64,000 nucleotides of DNA from contig NZ_CP029425.2 in NCBI RefSeq assembly GCF_002278135.3, positions 2,022,001 through 2,086,000 on the forward strand. Reading direction: 5' to 3'. The notes beneath the pieces were generated by a model. It ran no database searches, was not told the origin of the DNA, and saw only the letters and a program-made list of their open reading frames with translations. Shown piece by piece: positions 18,167-27,054 of this stretch. This DNA is from Bradyrhizobium ottawaense (GTDB lineage Bacteria > Pseudomonadota > Alphaproteobacteria > Rhizobiales > Xanthobacteraceae). The position numbers and the translations under genes are program-made. Each line of letters starts with the position of its first letter. Position 1 is the stretch's first letter.

Positions 18167-19257
18167 CAATACACCAGTTCGTCGTCGGCGCGGTTCTTGG
18201 TCAGCATGATCTCGCCCTTGGCGGCGAGATCCTTGGCGAGGTTGACCAGCAGCGCCTGGGCCTCGTCGACGTCGCGCAGCCGCACCGGGCCCATCGCCGC
18301 CATGTCGTCCTGGAGCATCTTGGCAGCGCGCGAGGACATGTTGCCGAAGAAGAAGTTGCGGACGTCCTCGTTGGCGCTCTTGAGCGCGACGCCGAGCTTG
18401 TCCTTGTCGACGTTGCGCATCAACGTCTGGGCCGAGCCGGAATCCAGCTTCACGAGGTCGTCGAAGGTGAACATCAGCGCCTTGATGCGCTCGGCCGATT
18501 CGCGGTTGTCCTCTTCCAGCGAGGTGATGAAGCGGGTTTCGGTCTGGCGGTCGAAATTGTTGAAGATTTCCGCCATCACCTCGTGGGCGTCGCGGCGGCG
18601 GGTCTGCGACAGGTTGGACATGAATTCTGTGCGCAGGGTCTTCTCCACGCTCTCGATCACCTCCTTCTGCACCGCCTCCATCTTCAGCATGCGGTTGACG
18701 ACGTCGAGCGCAAGCTCCTCGGGGAAGATGCCGAGAACGCGCGCGGCGTGTTCCGGTTTCAGCTTCGAGAGCACCACCGCGATGGTCTGCGGATATTCGT
18801 TCTTGAGATAGTTGGCGAGCACCTCTTCCTGCACGTTGGAGAGCTTCTCCCACATGTTGCGTCCCGCGGGGCCGCGGATTTCGTCCATGATGCCGTTGAC
18901 GCGCTCGGGTGCCAGATATTGCTGCAGCAGCCGTTCGGTGGCGTCGAAATTGCCCATCAGCGCGCCCGATGCCGACATGCGCGAGACGAATTCGAGCAGC
19001 ATGTCCTCGACGGTGTCGACCTCGACGGTGCCGAGCGTCGACATCTCCAGCGAGAGCTGGCGCACCTCGTCGTCGTCGAGCAGTCCCCAGATCTTGCCGC
19101 CATATTGCTCGCCGAGCGCCAGCATCAGGATCGCCGCGCGCTTCGGCCCAGACACCGCTTCGACCGCGTTGCCCGCGCGGCTGCCGGCACGCTGGCCGAG
19201 CGTGGAAATGACGCTGGTGATGTCGTTCGAGTTGGCGTTTTGCAGACTGGCGGCCAT
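18166..19257 (-). CDS. fliG: Flagellar motor switch protein FliG
   Basis: A 363-residue C-ring protein that transmits stator torque. The N-terminal FliF-binding domain begins at [14 protein letters not shown], the middle domain has the [13 protein letters not shown] motif (usually EHPQT), and the C-terminal torque domain runs from [11 protein letters not shown] through to [10 protein letters not shown], with alternating charged residues on the torque helix. The first about 35 residues form an extension rich in Ser/Ala/Gly. It follows fliF by about 47 bp. Confidence 0.96.
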   Translation of the reverse strand: MAASLQNANSNDITSVISTLGQRAGSRAGNAVEAVSGPKRAAILMLALGEQYGGKIWGLLDDDEVRQLSLEMSTLGTVEVDTVEDMLLEFVSRMSASGALMGNFDATERLLQQYLAPERVNGIMDEIRGPAGRNMWEKLSNVQEEVLANYLKNEYPQTIAVVLSKLKPEHAARVLGIFPEELALDVVNRMLKMEAVQKEVIESVEKTLRTEFMSNLSQTRRRDAHEVMAEIFNNFDRQTETRFITSLEEDNRESAERIKALMFTFDDLVKLDSGSAQTLMRNVDKDKLGVALKSANEDVRNFFFGNMSSRAAKMLQDDMAAMGPVRLRDVDEAQALLVNLAKDLAAKGEIMLTKNRADDELVY

Positions 19258-19304
19258 GTCAGATCACTTCTTGATTCACTTGGCGAGGGATCACTTGGTG
19301 CGGA

Positions 19305-20915
19305 TTACTTGGCAGGTTCGGTCAGCCACTGGCGGATGATGGCGACGGTTTCGTTGGGGTTACGCTCGGCGAGCTCGCCGACGCGATGAACGGACTGGGC
19401 GTGGACCTGGCCCTGGATGGTGGCAACGTCGATCGCGCTGGCGGCGCCGCTCGGCAGCAGCGCCTGGCCGGCTGGCGCGCTCTCTTCCGAAGCCGCCGGG
19501 CCGGCGAGAACGCCGGAGATGGCGGCGGCGACTTCGTCGGAGGCCAGGATGCGCTTGACCAGCGGGCGGATCACCAGGAACAGCACGATCAGGCCGAGCA
19601 GCATCATCACGCCGAGCTCGACGAAGTACATGACGTCGTCCTTGGTGAACTGGAGCATGCCGAGGAAGCCGCCGGGCTCGCCGATCGGGGCAGTGGAGGG
19701 CGCATCCGCAAAGCGCAGATTGACGACCTCGACCTGGTCGCCGCGCTTCTGGTCGAAGCCGATCGCCGAGCGCACCAGCGTGGCGATGCGGTCGAGCTGC
19801 TCCTTGGTGCGGTCCTGATAGGCCAGCTCGCCCTTGTCGTTCTTGGAGTAGATGCCGTCGACCAGCACCGCGACCGAGATGCGGTTGACCCGGCCGGCTT
19901 CGGTCACTTCGGTCTTGGTGGTGCGGGAGATCTCGTAATTGTTGGTCTCTTCGGACTTCTTGCTCTGGTCCTTGGCCGCGACGCCGTTGTTCTGCTGGTT
20001 GCCGGGCAGCTCGTTGTTGACGGTGACCTGGCCGTTGTTGTCGGCGGTCATGCTCTGCTCTTCGCGGGTCTGGCTCGAGCGCAGCACGCGGCCCTCGGGG
20101 TCGAACTTGTCCGAGGTCTGGGTGATCTTGTTGAAGTCGAAATCGGCGGAGAGCTGGACGCGGGCGCGGCCCGAGCCGACCACGGAGGAGACGATGTCCT
20201 CGACCTGCTTGCGCATCCGCTTCTCGAAGGAGATGCGGCGCTCGTCGCCGACCGCCTGCTCCGGATCGGTGGCGGCGCCGTCGGCGAGCAGCTGGCCGGC
20301 CTCGTCGACGATCGAGACCCGCTGCGGCTTCAATCCGTTGACGGCGGAGGCGACGAGGTGGCGGATGGCGCGGATCTGCTGGGCTTCCAGCGAGCCGCGG
20401 ACCCGGACCACGATCGAGGCCGACGGCTCCGGCGCCTCGCGCGCAAACAGCGGGCGCTCGGGCAGCACCAGATGGACGCGGGCGGCCTGGATGCGGTCGA
20501 TGGCGCGGATGGTGCGGGCGAGCTCACCTTCCAGCGCGCGGAGGTGATTGATGTTCTGGACGAAGGAGGTGGTGCCGAGCGCGTCCGACTTGTCGAACAC
20601 CTCGTAGCCGACGCCGCCGCCCTTGGGCAGGCCGCCCTCGGCGAGCTTCATCCGCAGGCGCGTGACCTTGTCCTTGGGCACCATGATGATGCTGCCCTCG
20701 TTGCGGATCTCGAACTGGATGCCCTGGCGTTCCAGGTCCTTGATAATGCCGGAGGAATCCTCGACGCTGAGGTCGGTGAACAGCGTCGTCATCTGCGGCG
20801 TGGTGACGCGCATGATGACGAACGCGAAAAAGCCGATGAGCGCGGCGGTGACCGCGATCATCGCCCCGAACCGGGCGGCGCCGATACTCTTCAAAAAGTC
20901 CGCAAGACCTTGCAA
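19305..20915 (-). CDS. fliF: Flagellar MS-ring protein FliF
   Basis: The membrane ring on which the flagellum is built. It has an N-terminal membrane helix (GAMIAVTAALIGFFAFVIM), the periplasmic YscJ/FliF domain with TLFTDLS, the VHLVLPERPLFAR block and a second membrane helix (about 440-460, MMLLGLIVLFLVIRPL). The C-terminal FliG-binding tail ends in ERNPNETVAIIRQWL. I prefer the TTG start (LQGLADFLKS, GGGGCGG site upstream) because family members begin close to this motif; a GTG 33 bp upstream would add 11 unconserved residues. It is the first gene of the operon. Confidence 0.94.
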   Translation of the reverse strand: MQGLADFLKSIGAARFGAMIAVTAALIGFFAFVIMRVTTPQMTTLFTDLSVEDSSGIIKDLERQGIQFEIRNEGSIIMVPKDKVTRLRMKLAEGGLPKGGGVGYEVFDKSDALGTTSFVQNINHLRALEGELARTIRAIDRIQAARVHLVLPERPLFAREAPEPSASIVVRVRGSLEAQQIRAIRHLVASAVNGLKPQRVSIVDEAGQLLADGAATDPEQAVGDERRISFEKRMRKQVEDIVSSVVGSGRARVQLSADFDFNKITQTSDKFDPEGRVLRSSQTREEQSMTADNNGQVTVNNELPGNQQNNGVAAKDQSKKSEETNNYEISRTTKTEVTEAGRVNRISVAVLVDGIYSKNDKGELAYQDRTKEQLDRIATLVRSAIGFDQKRGDQVEVVNLRFADAPSTAPIGEPGGFLGMLQFTKDDVMYFVELGVMMLLGLIVLFLVIRPLVKRILASDEVAAAISGVLAGPAASEESAPAGQALLPSGAASAIDVATIQGQVHAQSVHRVGELAERNPNETVAIIRQWLTEPAK

Positions 20916-20963
20916 GCAACCGCCCCAACAGATTCGGCCGCTTTTCACAGGAAAGGCCGACTG

Positions 20964-20976
20964 GGCAATTATTGCC
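20964..20976. promoter_or_regulatory. Perfect palindrome in the fliF leader
   Basis: GGCAATTATTGCC is a 6-1-6 perfect inverted repeat about 50 bp before the fliF start. It could be an operator; no specific regulator is assigned. Confidence 0.3.
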
Positions 20977-20997
20977 TAGGTGATGGTTTCGATATGG

Positions 20998-21011
20998 TTA
21001 ACGAAGGTTAA
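20998..21011 (-). promoter_or_regulatory. Candidate CtrA-binding site upstream of fliF
   Basis: Two direct TTAA(C) half-sites read TTAACCTTCGTTAACC toward fliF, about 85-95 bp before the gene. CtrA binds TTAA-N7-TTAA in alphaproteobacteria, and fliF is a known CtrA target in Caulobacter. The spacer here is 6 bp, not 7, so the call is tentative. Confidence 0.4.
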
Positions 21012-21045
21012 GAGGTCGGACAAAAGTCGCGCAAAGGGCGGATAT

Positions 21046-21080
21046 GAAAAAAATCGGCCTCGCAGGGCGAGGCCGATTTT
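21046..21080 (-). terminator. Strong terminator after sciP
   Basis: A perfect 14-bp stem (AAAATCGGCCTCGC and its complement, 21050-21063 and 21067-21080) with a 3-base loop. On the minus strand it ends in a run of T7 and lies about 30 bp after the sciP stop. The plus-strand arm ends in T4, so it may also act in the other direction. Confidence 0.85.
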
Positions 21081-21108
21081 CGTCAAAAGCCGCAGATTTC
21101 CGGATCGC

Positions 21109-21384
21109 CTACTGGCGATATTGCTGGATGCGGGTGGTGCGAAGACCCGCCAGACCATGCTGGTCGATGGAAAACTGCCAGGAGAGGAATTCGTCGACCG
21201 TCAGGGTATAACGGCTACAGGCCTCCTCCAGCGAGAGAAGTCCACCACGGACGGCGGCGACGACTTCGGCCTTGCGGCGGATGACCCAGCGTTTGGTGCC
21301 GGGTGCAGGCAGATCCGCGATCGTCAACGGACTGCCGTCCGGCCCGATGACGTATTTTACCCTCGGGCGATGGGGTTCTGTCAT
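21109..21384 (-). CDS. sciP: SciP, CtrA-activity inhibitor (DUF1153)
   Basis: A 91-residue HTH protein that matches SciP along its whole length: PRVKYVIGPDGSPLTIADLP, KRWVIRRKAEVVAAVRGGLL, SLEEACSRY and FLSWQ..ID.HG. In Caulobacter SciP blocks CtrA-dependent transcription in late swarmer cells and is itself linked to flagellar gene control. It lies next to the flagellar cluster on the same strand as fliF but has its own terminator. The chosen ATG begins at the conserved TEPHRPRVKY; an upstream start would add 7 residues. Confidence 0.93.
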   Translation of the reverse strand: MTEPHRPRVKYVIGPDGSPLTIADLPAPGTKRWVIRRKAEVVAAVRGGLLSLEEACSRYTLTVDEFLSWQFSIDQHGLAGLRTTRIQQYRQ

Positions 21385-21405
21385 GGCGTACTCACAAACT
21401 CTCAA

Positions 21406-21777
21406 CCACTGAACTCACGCCCGTAACCCTACGCCCGGCGGCTTAAAAATCCGCTAAGCCTAAGGCTTCAATACAATTCTCGTTGAAAATGGCTGGAACG
21501 GCGCCGTGTCGGCCGGCGAAACGGTGGAATCCGGGCCGGTCGAGGGGGACTTCGTAAATACTTTACTAACGAATGGAGCCGGAGCGCGGTGTCGCGGAGG
21601 CTCCAACTGTCGTCCCTGCGAAAGCAGGGACCCATACCGCGTGATCTATCGATGAGACGCGGGCAGCAGTACCAAGAATGACTTCCTAACCCCTGGTCTT
21701 CGCCAAACTTCTCCCTGGGGCTATGGATCCCCGCCTTCGCGGGGATGACAGCGAGTATATAGCAGCGGCGCGCACCT
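21406..21777. other. Intergenic region between flgD and sciP
   Basis: No gene is supported here. It holds the sciP upstream region (AT-richer, around 21440-21560), where no promoter matched convincingly, and one copy of the palindromic repeat listed separately. Confidence 0.6.
21608..21751. repeat. Bradyrhizobium-type intergenic palindromic repeat, copy B
   Basis: Begins TGTCGTCCCTGCGAAAGCAG, continues GGACCCATACCGCG, TCTATCGA and CTTCGCCAAACTTCTCCCTG, and ends with a CCCGCCTTCGCGGGGATGAC arm. It shares order and sequence blocks with the copy at 14064-14191. Confidence 0.7.
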
Positions 21778-22485
21778 TTAATTGCTGCTCGTCGCGATGA
21801 TGCTCTTCACCTGGCTCAGTGTGTAGCTTGCGCCGTCGATGGTGAGCAGGGGCGGCGATTGGGTCAGGTCGACCGACGACACGACGCCCTGCACCTGGGC
21901 GGCGATGCCGACATTGTTGTTCGCCACATCCTTGCCCGTCGCCGTGATCGTATACTTGCCGTCGGGCCATTGCGTGCCGTCATTGCCCATGCCGTTCCAG
22001 GTGAAGGGAATGTCGGTGCCGGCGGCGGCGGTGTATTTGCCGGTGAACACGGTCTGGCCGCTGGCATTGGCGACGGTGATGTCGACGGTGGAGTCGGTCG
22101 GCACGTTGAGATGCCAGGTGGCTGATGACTTGGTCATGGTCGCGGTCGAGCCGTCGACCAGGGCGGTCTTGCCGACGAAGCCCAGCGCCTGGGTCGCCTG
22201 CGTGGTCTGCTGCAGGGTGACGAGCTGCGACAGCGCATCGTTGGTCTTGAGCTGCTGCTCGACGCCGGCGAACTGCACCAGTTGCTGCGTAAACTGGTTG
22301 GTGTCGAGCGGATCGAGCGGGTTCTGGTTCTGCAGCTGCGTGGTCAGCAGCGTCAGGAAGGTCTGGAAGTTGCCGGCGAGCGTCGATCCCGTGGTCGAGC
22401 TCAGCGAGTTCGACGAGGAGGATTTCGGGAGGTCGGTCGTGCCGGAGACGACAGCAGGAGCGGTAGCGCCAGTCGTGGTGGTCAT
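21778..22485 (-). CDS. flgD: Flagellar hook-capping protein FlgD
   Basis: A 235-residue hook assembly scaffold. The conserved N-terminal core is FLTLLTTQLQNQNPLDPLDTNQFTQQL, split around NPLDP, followed by VQFAGVEQQ. The C-terminal half has the FlgD Ig-like region (GQTVFTGKYTAAAGTDIPFTWNG, DGKYTITATG). The first 35 residues are Ser/Thr-rich. It lies 12 bp after fliK, so both are probably made from the same sigma-54 transcript; hook capping and hook-length control act at the same stage of assembly. Confidence 0.94.
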   Translation of the reverse strand: MTTTTGATAPAVVSGTTDLPKSSSSNSLSSTTGSTLAGNFQTFLTLLTTQLQNQNPLDPLDTNQFTQQLVQFAGVEQQLKTNDALSQLVTLQQTTQATQALGFVGKTALVDGSTATMTKSSATWHLNVPTDSTVDITVANASGQTVFTGKYTAAAGTDIPFTWNGMGNDGTQWPDGKYTITATGKDVANNNVGIAAQVQGVVSSVDLTQSPPLLTIDGASYTLSQVKSIIATSSN

Positions 22486-22497
22486 GTCGGATACTCC

Positions 22498-24135
22498 TTA
22501 CACTCTGATGTCGACGCCGCCGCTCGGCCCGTACATGCGGCCATAGCCGCGCCCGACGGGTGCGGCAGCAGCGGTGTCGTCCTCGCTGATGATCAGCCGG
22601 CGGGCATTGCCGCCATTGTCGTTGTTCTGGCCGGAGTTCTGGCCCGACGAATTCTGGTCGCGCAGGCTGAAGGACAGCCCGTTGCTGCCGGACTTGAGGC
22701 CGGCATCATCGAGCGCGCGCTGCAATTGCGGCGCGTCCTGGCGCAGCATCTGCAGCGTCTCCGGCTTCTCCACCGTGAGATGCGAGGTGACGTTGCCGTT
22801 GCGGTCGACATTGATGCGGACGTCGATGCGGCCGAGCTCGGCCGGGTCGAGGCTGATGTCGAAGCGGGACTTGCCGGAGCGGATGGCGGCCGCGATCTCC
22901 ACCGGCACGCCGTTGATCGGCACCGCCGTCGCACTGGCCGCGGTCGCGGTCAGCGTCGCGGTCGAAGCGGACGCGGTCGAGGTCGTGTTGGTCAGCGGCG
23001 CCTGCATCGCGGAGGCGGCCTGCGCGCTGGTGTCGGCGGTGTTGAAAGCGGCCTGCGCATTGGCATGGGCGTGGGCGGCCGGTGCGGCCGGGATCGCGTC
23101 GGGCGTACGGTCCGCTGCGCCGGGCTTCGCCTCGGTCGCTGCGCCATCTGCCTGCGGCTTGGCGCTTTGCGGATGCGCTGCGGCGTCGGCGGTCGCGGCG
23201 CCCGGCGCTTGTGTCGGGGCGGCGTTCGCCTTGCCGGCGTCCTGGCCGATATTGGAGACGTCCGACTGTCCTTGTGCGGTGGCGACGGCGGCCTGGAACG
23301 AGGTCTTCGGCGTGCCCTGGTTGACGGGGATCAACCCGCCGCTCGCCTTGGCGTCGGTCGCGGCCGCGTCGGTTGCCCCGGTCGCGGCATCGGCCAGCGT
23401 CGCGGTGGTGTCGGCGTCGACCTTGGCGCCGGCGGTCTTGGCGCTCTTGTCGGCGGGCGTGGCGGTGTCGGTCTTGGTGCCCGCGATCTGCGCCGCGGTC
23501 GAAGCGCTGGCGGCGATGCCGGCGGCGGCGATCGTCAGCGGCGAGGCGGTGGCGGCCTGGTTTGCAGCCGCGTTGGGATCGGCCGGGACGACCGGCGCGG
23601 CAACCACGATCGCGTTCGGATCGGGCACAGCCTGCGCCGCGTCGGCCGGCGCGGTTGCTGCGGCATCGACCGCGGCGGTGAGCGTGTCGGTGCCCTCGGT
23701 CTGGTCGTCCTTGGTTTTCTCGGATGTGTCAGCCGATTTGGCGTCCGACGCCTCGGACTTGTCCTTGACCCTGTCCTTGGCCGTGCCGGCGTCCTTGGCC
23801 GCATCCGTGGTCGTGTCGTTCGCCTTGTCGTTCGCCTTGTCGTTCCTGGCGGGCGCGGAGGTGTCGGTGTCGTCGCTCGCCCTGCTCTGCGAGGATTCAT
23901 CCGTGGACGAGGTGTCGCGCGGCCCCTTGTCCGCGGAGGACGAATCGCTCCGCCGCGGCGCGCTATCCTGGGCCTGCGAGGCCGCATTGGTGTTGATCGC
24001 CTGGGTGTTGCTGTCGACCAGCGACCCGAAGGAGTCGTTCGCGGACGGCTCCCTGGCGCTCTGCGACCGCGCAGGCTTTTGCTGCGCGCTCGAAACTTGC
24101 ACGCTGGCCACGACATCTGACGTACGACTGACCAC
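22498..24135 (-). CDS. fliK: Flagellar hook-length control protein FliK
   Basis: A 545-residue protein with a long low-complexity region rich in Ala, Asp, Thr and Pro (about 20-400), expected for the ruler part. The C-terminal Flg_hook domain (about 425-500) has RFDISLDPAELGRIDVRI, GNVTSHLTVEKPETLQML and QLQRALDDAGL. It stops hook export at the set length. The start is GTG, with an AAGGGG site upstream. A match to the sigma-54 -24/-12 consensus lies about 40-50 bp before the start, consistent with late-class control by FlbD. Confidence 0.9.
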   Translation of the reverse strand: MVSRTSDVVASVQVSSAQQKPARSQSAREPSANDSFGSLVDSNTQAINTNAASQAQDSAPRRSDSSSADKGPRDTSSTDESSQSRASDDTDTSAPARNDKANDKANDTTTDAAKDAGTAKDRVKDKSEASDAKSADTSEKTKDDQTEGTDTLTAAVDAAATAPADAAQAVPDPNAIVVAAPVVPADPNAAANQAATASPLTIAAAGIAASASTAAQIAGTKTDTATPADKSAKTAGAKVDADTTATLADAATGATDAAATDAKASGGLIPVNQGTPKTSFQAAVATAQGQSDVSNIGQDAGKANAAPTQAPGAATADAAAHPQSAKPQADGAATEAKPGAADRTPDAIPAAPAAHAHANAQAAFNTADTSAQAASAMQAPLTNTTSTASASTATLTATAASATAVPINGVPVEIAAAIRSGKSRFDISLDPAELGRIDVRINVDRNGNVTSHLTVEKPETLQMLRQDAPQLQRALDDAGLKSGSNGLSFSLRDQNSSGQNSGQNNDNGGNARRLIISEDDTAAAAPVGRGYGRMYGPSGGVDIRV

Positions 24136-24171
24136 AGGCGACCCCTTGGAAACATCTTCGGCATCAGGGGA

Positions 24172-24186
24172 GCAAGGAGCGGGCCA
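24172..24186 (-). promoter_or_regulatory. Sigma-54 promoter for fliK-flgD
   Basis: On the minus strand the sequence TGGCCCGCTCCTTGC fits TGGCACG-N4-TTGC, with GG and GC separated by 10 bases as required. It lies about 37 bp before the fliK GTG. FlbD, encoded in the window, is the expected activator. Confidence 0.75.
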
Positions 24187-24481
24187 GTGCCCTTTCAGGT
24201 ATATTTATGCAGCAAAATCAATAGTTTATGGATTTTATCCCGTCGCCGCAGGGCCCGCTGCGACCCCGCCATTTCTGCCTCCCCGGCAAGAATTGCCCTA
24301 AGCTGGCCGCCCCCGTGATTGCTTCACCGGAATGCCGCCTATATTAAAGAGGTTACTCTCAGCCGCTTTCGACCGGGCAGTCGTGCCTTGCGGGAACTAA
24401 AGTTCCCGGGGTTCGACGACGTCCCGCGAGAAGCATGAAATCGCGGATCGCCGCACGCCGCCGTCACAACCCTTAAGGCCC

Positions 24482-25660
24482 ATGCTCAACAGTCTGGATC
24501 TCGAAGGCCGTCCTGAGGACACCAGGGTCGTCGTCGCCATGTCGGGCGGCGTCGATTCCTCGACGACGGCTGCGCTTCTGAAGGCGGAAGGCTACGACGT
24601 CGTCGGCATCACGCTGCAGCTCTACGACCATGGCGCTGCGACCCACCGCAAGGGCGCCTGCTGCGCCGGCCAGGACATCCACGACGCCCGCGACGTCGCG
24701 GCAAAACTCGGCATTCCCCATTACGTGCTCGACTACGAGGATCGTTTTCGCGAATCCGTCATCGACAATTTCGCCGACAGCTACGCGCTCGGCGAGACGC
24801 CGGTGCCGTGCATCGAGTGCAACCGCAGTGTCAAATTCCGCGACCTCCTCAAGACCGCGCGCGAGCTCGGCGCGCAGGCGCTCGCCACCGGCCATTACGT
24901 CGCCTCGCGCCGCCGCGAAGACGGCTCGCGCGCGCTGGTCTGCGCCGCCGATGCCGACCGCGACCAGAGCTATTTCCTGTTTGCGACCACGCAGGAGCAG
25001 CTCGACTTCCTGCGCTTCCCGCTCGGCGACATGACCAAGCCCGAGACGCGCGAGCTCGCGCGCCGCTTTGGCCTGTCCGTCGCCGACAAGCACGACAGCC
25101 AGGACATCTGCTTCGTGCCGACGGGCCGCTATACCGACATCATTACGCGCCTGCGTCCGAATGCGATGGACCCCGGCGACATCGTCGATCTCGATGGACG
25201 CGTGCTCGGCCGGCACAATGGCATCGCCAATTTCACCGTCGGCCAGCGCCGCGGCCTCGGCATCGCCGCCCACGCGCCGCTGTTCGTGGTGCGGCTTGAG
25301 GCTGCCACCCGCCGCGTCGTCGTCGGCCCGCGCGATGCGCTGAAGATGCACCGCATCGCCTTGCGCGACGTCAACTGGATCGGCGGCGACATCGACCGCG
25401 CCATCGGCGCCGGCCTCGAATTGTTCGTGCGCGTGCGCTCGACCCGCGCGCCGCAGCCGGCATGGCTGCGCGGCGCGAACGGCCATTATGAGGTCGAGCT
25501 CGTCGGCGGCGAGGAGGGCGTCTCGCCCGGCCAGGCCTGCGTGTTCTACGACGCGCCCAGTGGGCAGGCCCGCGTGCTTGGCGGCGGCTTCATTCAAAGC
25601 GCCGCCGCGAAAGTCGCGACAGGCACGGCGAGGCCGCTTGTCGAAGCGGTGCGCGGTTAA
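24482..25660 (+). CDS. mnmA: tRNA-specific 2-thiouridylase MnmA
   Basis: A 392-residue cytoplasmic enzyme that adds sulfur to U34 of tRNA-Lys, -Glu and -Gln. It has the ATP pyrophosphatase PP-loop SGGVDSS (21-27), the catalytic cysteine in the PCIECN block (C113), the second catalytic cysteine in SQDICFVP (C210), GHYV and the [11 protein letters not shown] segment. The C-terminal beta-barrel includes the GFI motif near the end. It is transcribed away from the flagellar genes and followed closely by pmtA. Confidence 0.96.
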   Translation: MLNSLDLEGRPEDTRVVVAMSGGVDSSTTAALLKAEGYDVVGITLQLYDHGAATHRKGACCAGQDIHDARDVAAKLGIPHYVLDYEDRFRESVIDNFADSYALGETPVPCIECNRSVKFRDLLKTARELGAQALATGHYVASRRREDGSRALVCAADADRDQSYFLFATTQEQLDFLRFPLGDMTKPETRELARRFGLSVADKHDSQDICFVPTGRYTDIITRLRPNAMDPGDIVDLDGRVLGRHNGIANFTVGQRRGLGIAAHAPLFVVRLEAATRRVVVGPRDALKMHRIALRDVNWIGGDIDRAIGAGLELFVRVRSTRAPQPAWLRGANGHYEVELVGGEEGVSPGQACVFYDAPSGQARVLGGGFIQSAAAKVATGTARPLVEAVRG

Positions 25661-25680
25661 GAGAATTCAGGGCAGGGGGC

Positions 25681-26319
25681 ATGGCAGCAGACATCTCGCG
25701 GGCCGGGGTCGAGAAGGCCTATGGCCGCTGGGCGCCGGTCTATGATCTCGTGTTCGGCAAGGTGTTCGACGCCGGACGGCAGTCGACCATCGCGGAGGCC
25801 GACCGCATCGGCGGCCGCATCCTCGACGTCGGCGTCGGTACCGGCCTGTCGCTGTCGGACTATTCGCGCACCACGAAAATCTGCGGCGTCGACATCTCCG
25901 AGCCGATGCTGCGCAAGGCGCAGGCGCGGGTGCGTGCGCTTCGCCTCTCCAATGTCGAAGTGCTCTCGGTGATGGATGCGAAAAACCTCGCCTTCCCCGA
26001 AAACTTCTTCGACGCGGTGGTGGCGCAATATGTCATCACCGCCGTGCCCGATCCCGAAGGCACGCTCGACGAGTTCGTGCGCGTGCTCAAGCCCGGCGGC
26101 GAGCTGATCCTCGTCAACCACATCGGCGCCGAGACCGGCCCGCGCAAACTGTTCGAGCTCGCCTTCGCGCCCGTCGCCCGCCGCCTCGGCTGGCGCCCGG
26201 AATTCCCGTGGGCCCGCCTCGAGGGCTGGGCCGCGAGGCACGGCGGCATCACCTTGGCCGAACGGAGGCCGATGCCGCCGATGGGGCACTTTTCGCTGAT
26301 CCGCTACCACAAATCGTGA
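25681..26319 (+). CDS. pmtA: Phosphatidylethanolamine N-methyltransferase, Rhodobacter type (PmtA-like)
   Basis: A 212-residue SAM-dependent methyltransferase. Motif I is ILDVGVGTGLSL (about 46-57), then CGVDISEPML and the post-I/III motifs in VVAQYVITAVPDPEGTL and LKPGGELILVNH. The N-terminal AYGRWAPVYDLVFGKVFDAGRQS matches the soluble PmtA enzymes that make phosphatidylcholine in rhizobia. It lies 20 bp after mnmA and probably shares its transcript. Other UbiE/COQ5-like methyltransferases are similar, so the exact substrate is likely but not proven. Confidence 0.78.
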   Translation: MAADISRAGVEKAYGRWAPVYDLVFGKVFDAGRQSTIAEADRIGGRILDVGVGTGLSLSDYSRTTKICGVDISEPMLRKAQARVRALRLSNVEVLSVMDAKNLAFPENFFDAVVAQYVITAVPDPEGTLDEFVRVLKPGGELILVNHIGAETGPRKLFELAFAPVARRLGWRPEFPWARLEGWAARHGGITLAERRPMPPMGHFSLIRYHKS

Positions 26320-26335
26320 TCGTGCCGAGGGAACA

Positions 26336-26358
26336 CGCGCCGTGATCGGCGCGTTTTT
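26336..26358 (+). terminator. Terminator of mnmA-pmtA
   Basis: A 7-bp CGCGCCG/CGGCGCG stem with a 4-base loop is followed by T5. It lies about 17 bp after the pmtA stop and only 5 bp before the next start codon. Confidence 0.8.
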
Positions 26359-26363
26359 CTCCC

Positions 26364-26720
26364 ATGCGCACGACATCAAACATCATCCTGGCCAGCCTCC
26401 TGATCGTCGCCTCCGGCAGCGCGATCGCGCAGGCTCCGCCCGCCCCGGCGACGCCGCCGCAAGCGACCGCGCCGCCATCCCCGCAACATGCGGCCAATTG
26501 CACCCCGCAGGACCGCCCTAACCGCCAGGCCGATGGCACCACCACCGGCCAGTCCCGGGAACCGCTCGGCGACAAGCTGGCAAAGTCCGACGGCGTGCTC
26601 TGCCCGCCCGCGGGCGTCGACCCCGAGATGCACGCCCCGGCCCCCGACACCGGCGGCAACACCCCGGTGATCCCGCCCCCCGGCAGCCCCGGCGGCGACC
26701 CGAACGTGCGGCCGAAATAG
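26364..26720 (+). CDS. Small secreted proline-rich protein
   Basis: A 118-residue protein with a clear signal peptide (SNIILASLLIVASGSAIAQ, cleavage after AIAQ). The mature part is about 95 residues, rich in Pro, Ala and Gly, with two cysteines that could form a disulfide. No known domain. The start lies 5 bp after the T-run of the pmtA terminator and has no Shine-Dalgarno, so it may be expressed by read-through or from a leaderless transcript. The signal peptide supports a real gene; the function is unknown. Confidence 0.62.
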   Translation: MRTTSNIILASLLIVASGSAIAQAPPAPATPPQATAPPSPQHAANCTPQDRPNRQADGTTTGQSREPLGDKLAKSDGVLCPPAGVDPEMHAPAPDTGGNTPVIPPPGSPGGDPNVRPK

Positions 26721-26736
26721 GCCCGATTCTTCCTTC

Positions 26737-26760
26737 GCCTCTCCCGCTTGCGGGAGAGGC
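26737..26760. repeat. Perfect intergenic hairpin (CTCTCCCGC type)
   Basis: An 11-bp stem (GCCTCTCCCGC and complement) with a 2-base loop, followed by a second GGAAtCCGC...GCGGctTCC hairpin and GGGTGAGGGGG. This is a common repeat type in this group of bacteria; it could also end transcription of the small secreted-protein gene. Confidence 0.6.
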
Positions 26761-26901
26761 CGGAATCCGCAAAAGCGCGGCTTCCGGGTGAGGGGGAGTC
26801 TCCGCAAATCTGATATCCAAAAACAGGCGATCCGCCGCCAAAACCGGTCGCTTTTCCACCCCCAAACGCCCTGTCGCGCCGAAGCTTTTAGCGAAGGCGG
26901 A

Positions 26902-26931
26902 TTGACTTCCCGCCGCCCCCTTCTTTATATG
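26902..26931 (+). promoter_or_regulatory. Sigma-70 type promoter of tRNA-Met
   Basis: TTGACT and TATATG are spaced 18 bp apart, and the predicted start is about 40 bp before the tRNA. The region between is GC-rich, as is usual for stable RNA promoters. Confidence 0.65.
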
Positions 26932-26977
26932 CCGCGCGTTCGCGAGATCGGCCGTAGCCGCCGTTCGCGGGCCCTGT

Positions 26978-27054
26978 GGCGGGGTAGCTCAGCTGGTTAG
27001 AGCACGGGAATCATAATCCTGGGGTCGGGGGTTCGAGTCCCTCTCCCGCTACCA
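26978..27054 (+). tRNA. tRNA-Met (anticodon CAT, elongator type)
   Basis: A 77-nt cloverleaf with encoded CCA. The acceptor arm GGCGGGG pairs with TCCCGCT (two G-U pairs), the D arm is GCTCAGCTGGTTAGAGC, the anticodon arm CGGGA-ATCATAA-TCCTG holds CAT, and the T arm is GGGGGTTCGAGTCCCT. The lack of the three G-C pairs typical of initiator tRNA favours elongator Met; a lysidine-modified Ile2 tRNA is less likely. Its 3' end is the left attachment site of the island. Confidence 0.93.

Noticed and set aside
15608..18811. Open frame of over 1000 codons on the plus strand opposite the flagellar operon
   Set aside because: It is antisense to flbD, fliN, fliH and fliG, all recognised proteins. Its composition is the usual shadow of GC-rich codons and shows no domain.
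19386..21011. Long plus-strand open frame opposite fliF
   Set aside because: Shadow of fliF; the composition is Asp/Gly/Ala/Leu-rich without motifs.
22282..24120. Arg/Gly-rich plus-strand open frame opposite fliK
   Set aside because: It is produced by the low-complexity codons of fliK read in reverse; no start signals.
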